From Bacteroidota bacterium (GTDB lineage: Bacteria > Bacteroidota > Ignavibacteria > UBA10030), in contig JAKAJH010000012.1 of NCBI GenBank assembly GCA_021813905.1, positions 1-61,520 of the forward strand: a DNA stretch of 61,520 nt, written 5' to 3'. Numbering within the stretch: the first letter of the stretch is position 1; every line of letters starts with the position of its first letter. A model generated the notes under the pieces. It searched no databases and had not been told where the DNA came from. It saw only the letters and a list, made by a program, of their open reading frames with translations. Both the position numbers and the translations under genes were made by a program. Below, in pieces: positions 61,452-61,520 of the stretch.

Positions 61452-61520
61452 TCATGCAGCAACTGATATCTGGCTCAGTGATTGTTCGAAGTCGATCGGA
61501 CTCCGTTCCCCGATTGCCGA
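61452..61520 (-). mobile_element. IS3-family transposase OrfB, C-terminal end
   Basis: The minus strand from the window edge reads AIGERSPIDFEQSLSQISVAA and then stops (TGA 61452-61454). (H)SAIGxxSPIDFEQ is the typical C-terminal end of the IS3-family OrfB integrase-type transposase. The rest of the element lies beyond the window; its right end must fall between 61394 and 61452, next to the truncated methyltransferase gene. Only 22 residues are seen, so the group within IS3 cannot be named. Confidence 0.7.

Overview
This GC-rich window has the features of a diderm bacterium of the Bacteroidota/FCB superphylum, probably an environmental, Ignavibacteria-like lineage. The support is a TonB-dependent receptor with an N-terminal carboxypeptidase-regulatory-like domain, DUF4159/DUF4175 proteins, DAP-type peptidoglycan enzymes (DNPR motif in MurE), and at least nine upstream regions with the Bacteroidota-type promoter TTG-N19/20-TAnnTT. 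Three of these promoters sit so close to the start codon that the mRNAs should be leaderless or nearly so. No rRNA, convincing tRNA or CRISPR array was seen.

Layout. 1-5.7 kb: start of a divergent LD-carboxypeptidase, a TonB-dependent receptor, two PAP2 phosphatases and a hydroxypyruvate-reductase-like dehydrogenase, divergent from glycerate kinase (5.8-7.0 kb). 7.0-16.8 kb: ychF, divergent from an arginine cluster argC-argJ-argB-argR-smr-argG-amidase-argH with two well-formed ARG boxes at argC. 17.3-18.8 kb: ECF sigma, anti-sigma and a TonB-like protein. 18.9-21.4 kb: lspA and three further genes on the minus strand. 21.8-25.9 kb: DUF4175 and DUF4159 proteins. 26.2-44.0 kb: a nearly complete minus-strand dcw cluster, mraZ-rsmH-ftsL-ftsI-murE-murF-mraY-murD-ftsW-murG-(small membrane protein)-murC-murB-ftsQ-ftsA-ftsZ, with a MraZ operator just after the mraZ promoter. 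44.2-52.3 kb: a beta-hydroxyacid dehydrogenase, divergent from a Tat-exported dipeptide epimerase followed by two TPM-domain proteins; then HAD hydrolase, metallophosphoesterase, a membrane protein, a GT39-like glycosyltransferase and a peroxiredoxin. 52.7-58.9 kb: a three-gene operon (sigma-like protein, HxxxCxxC zinc-finger protein, membrane-anchored Lon-type protease without AAA+ domain), a DUF4139 protein and a lipoprotein amidohydrolase. 58.9-61.5 kb: an accessory, visibly AT-richer end with a remarkable 21-bp-periodic array, a gene of unknown function, a fragment of a DNA methyltransferase, and the C-terminus of an IS3-type transposase running off the window.

How the parts work together. 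Peptidoglycan is the main theme: precursor synthesis and division (dcw), export-side hydrolysis (amidase), and probable murein peptide turnover (LD-carboxypeptidase, dipeptide epimerase). Arginine synthesis is a nearly complete ArgR-controlled unit; argD and argF/carbamoyltransferase are not here. The strongest candidates for undescribed biology are the 21-bp array at 59334-59711 and the sigma-like/zinc-finger/Lon-like operon at 52.7-55.6 kb.
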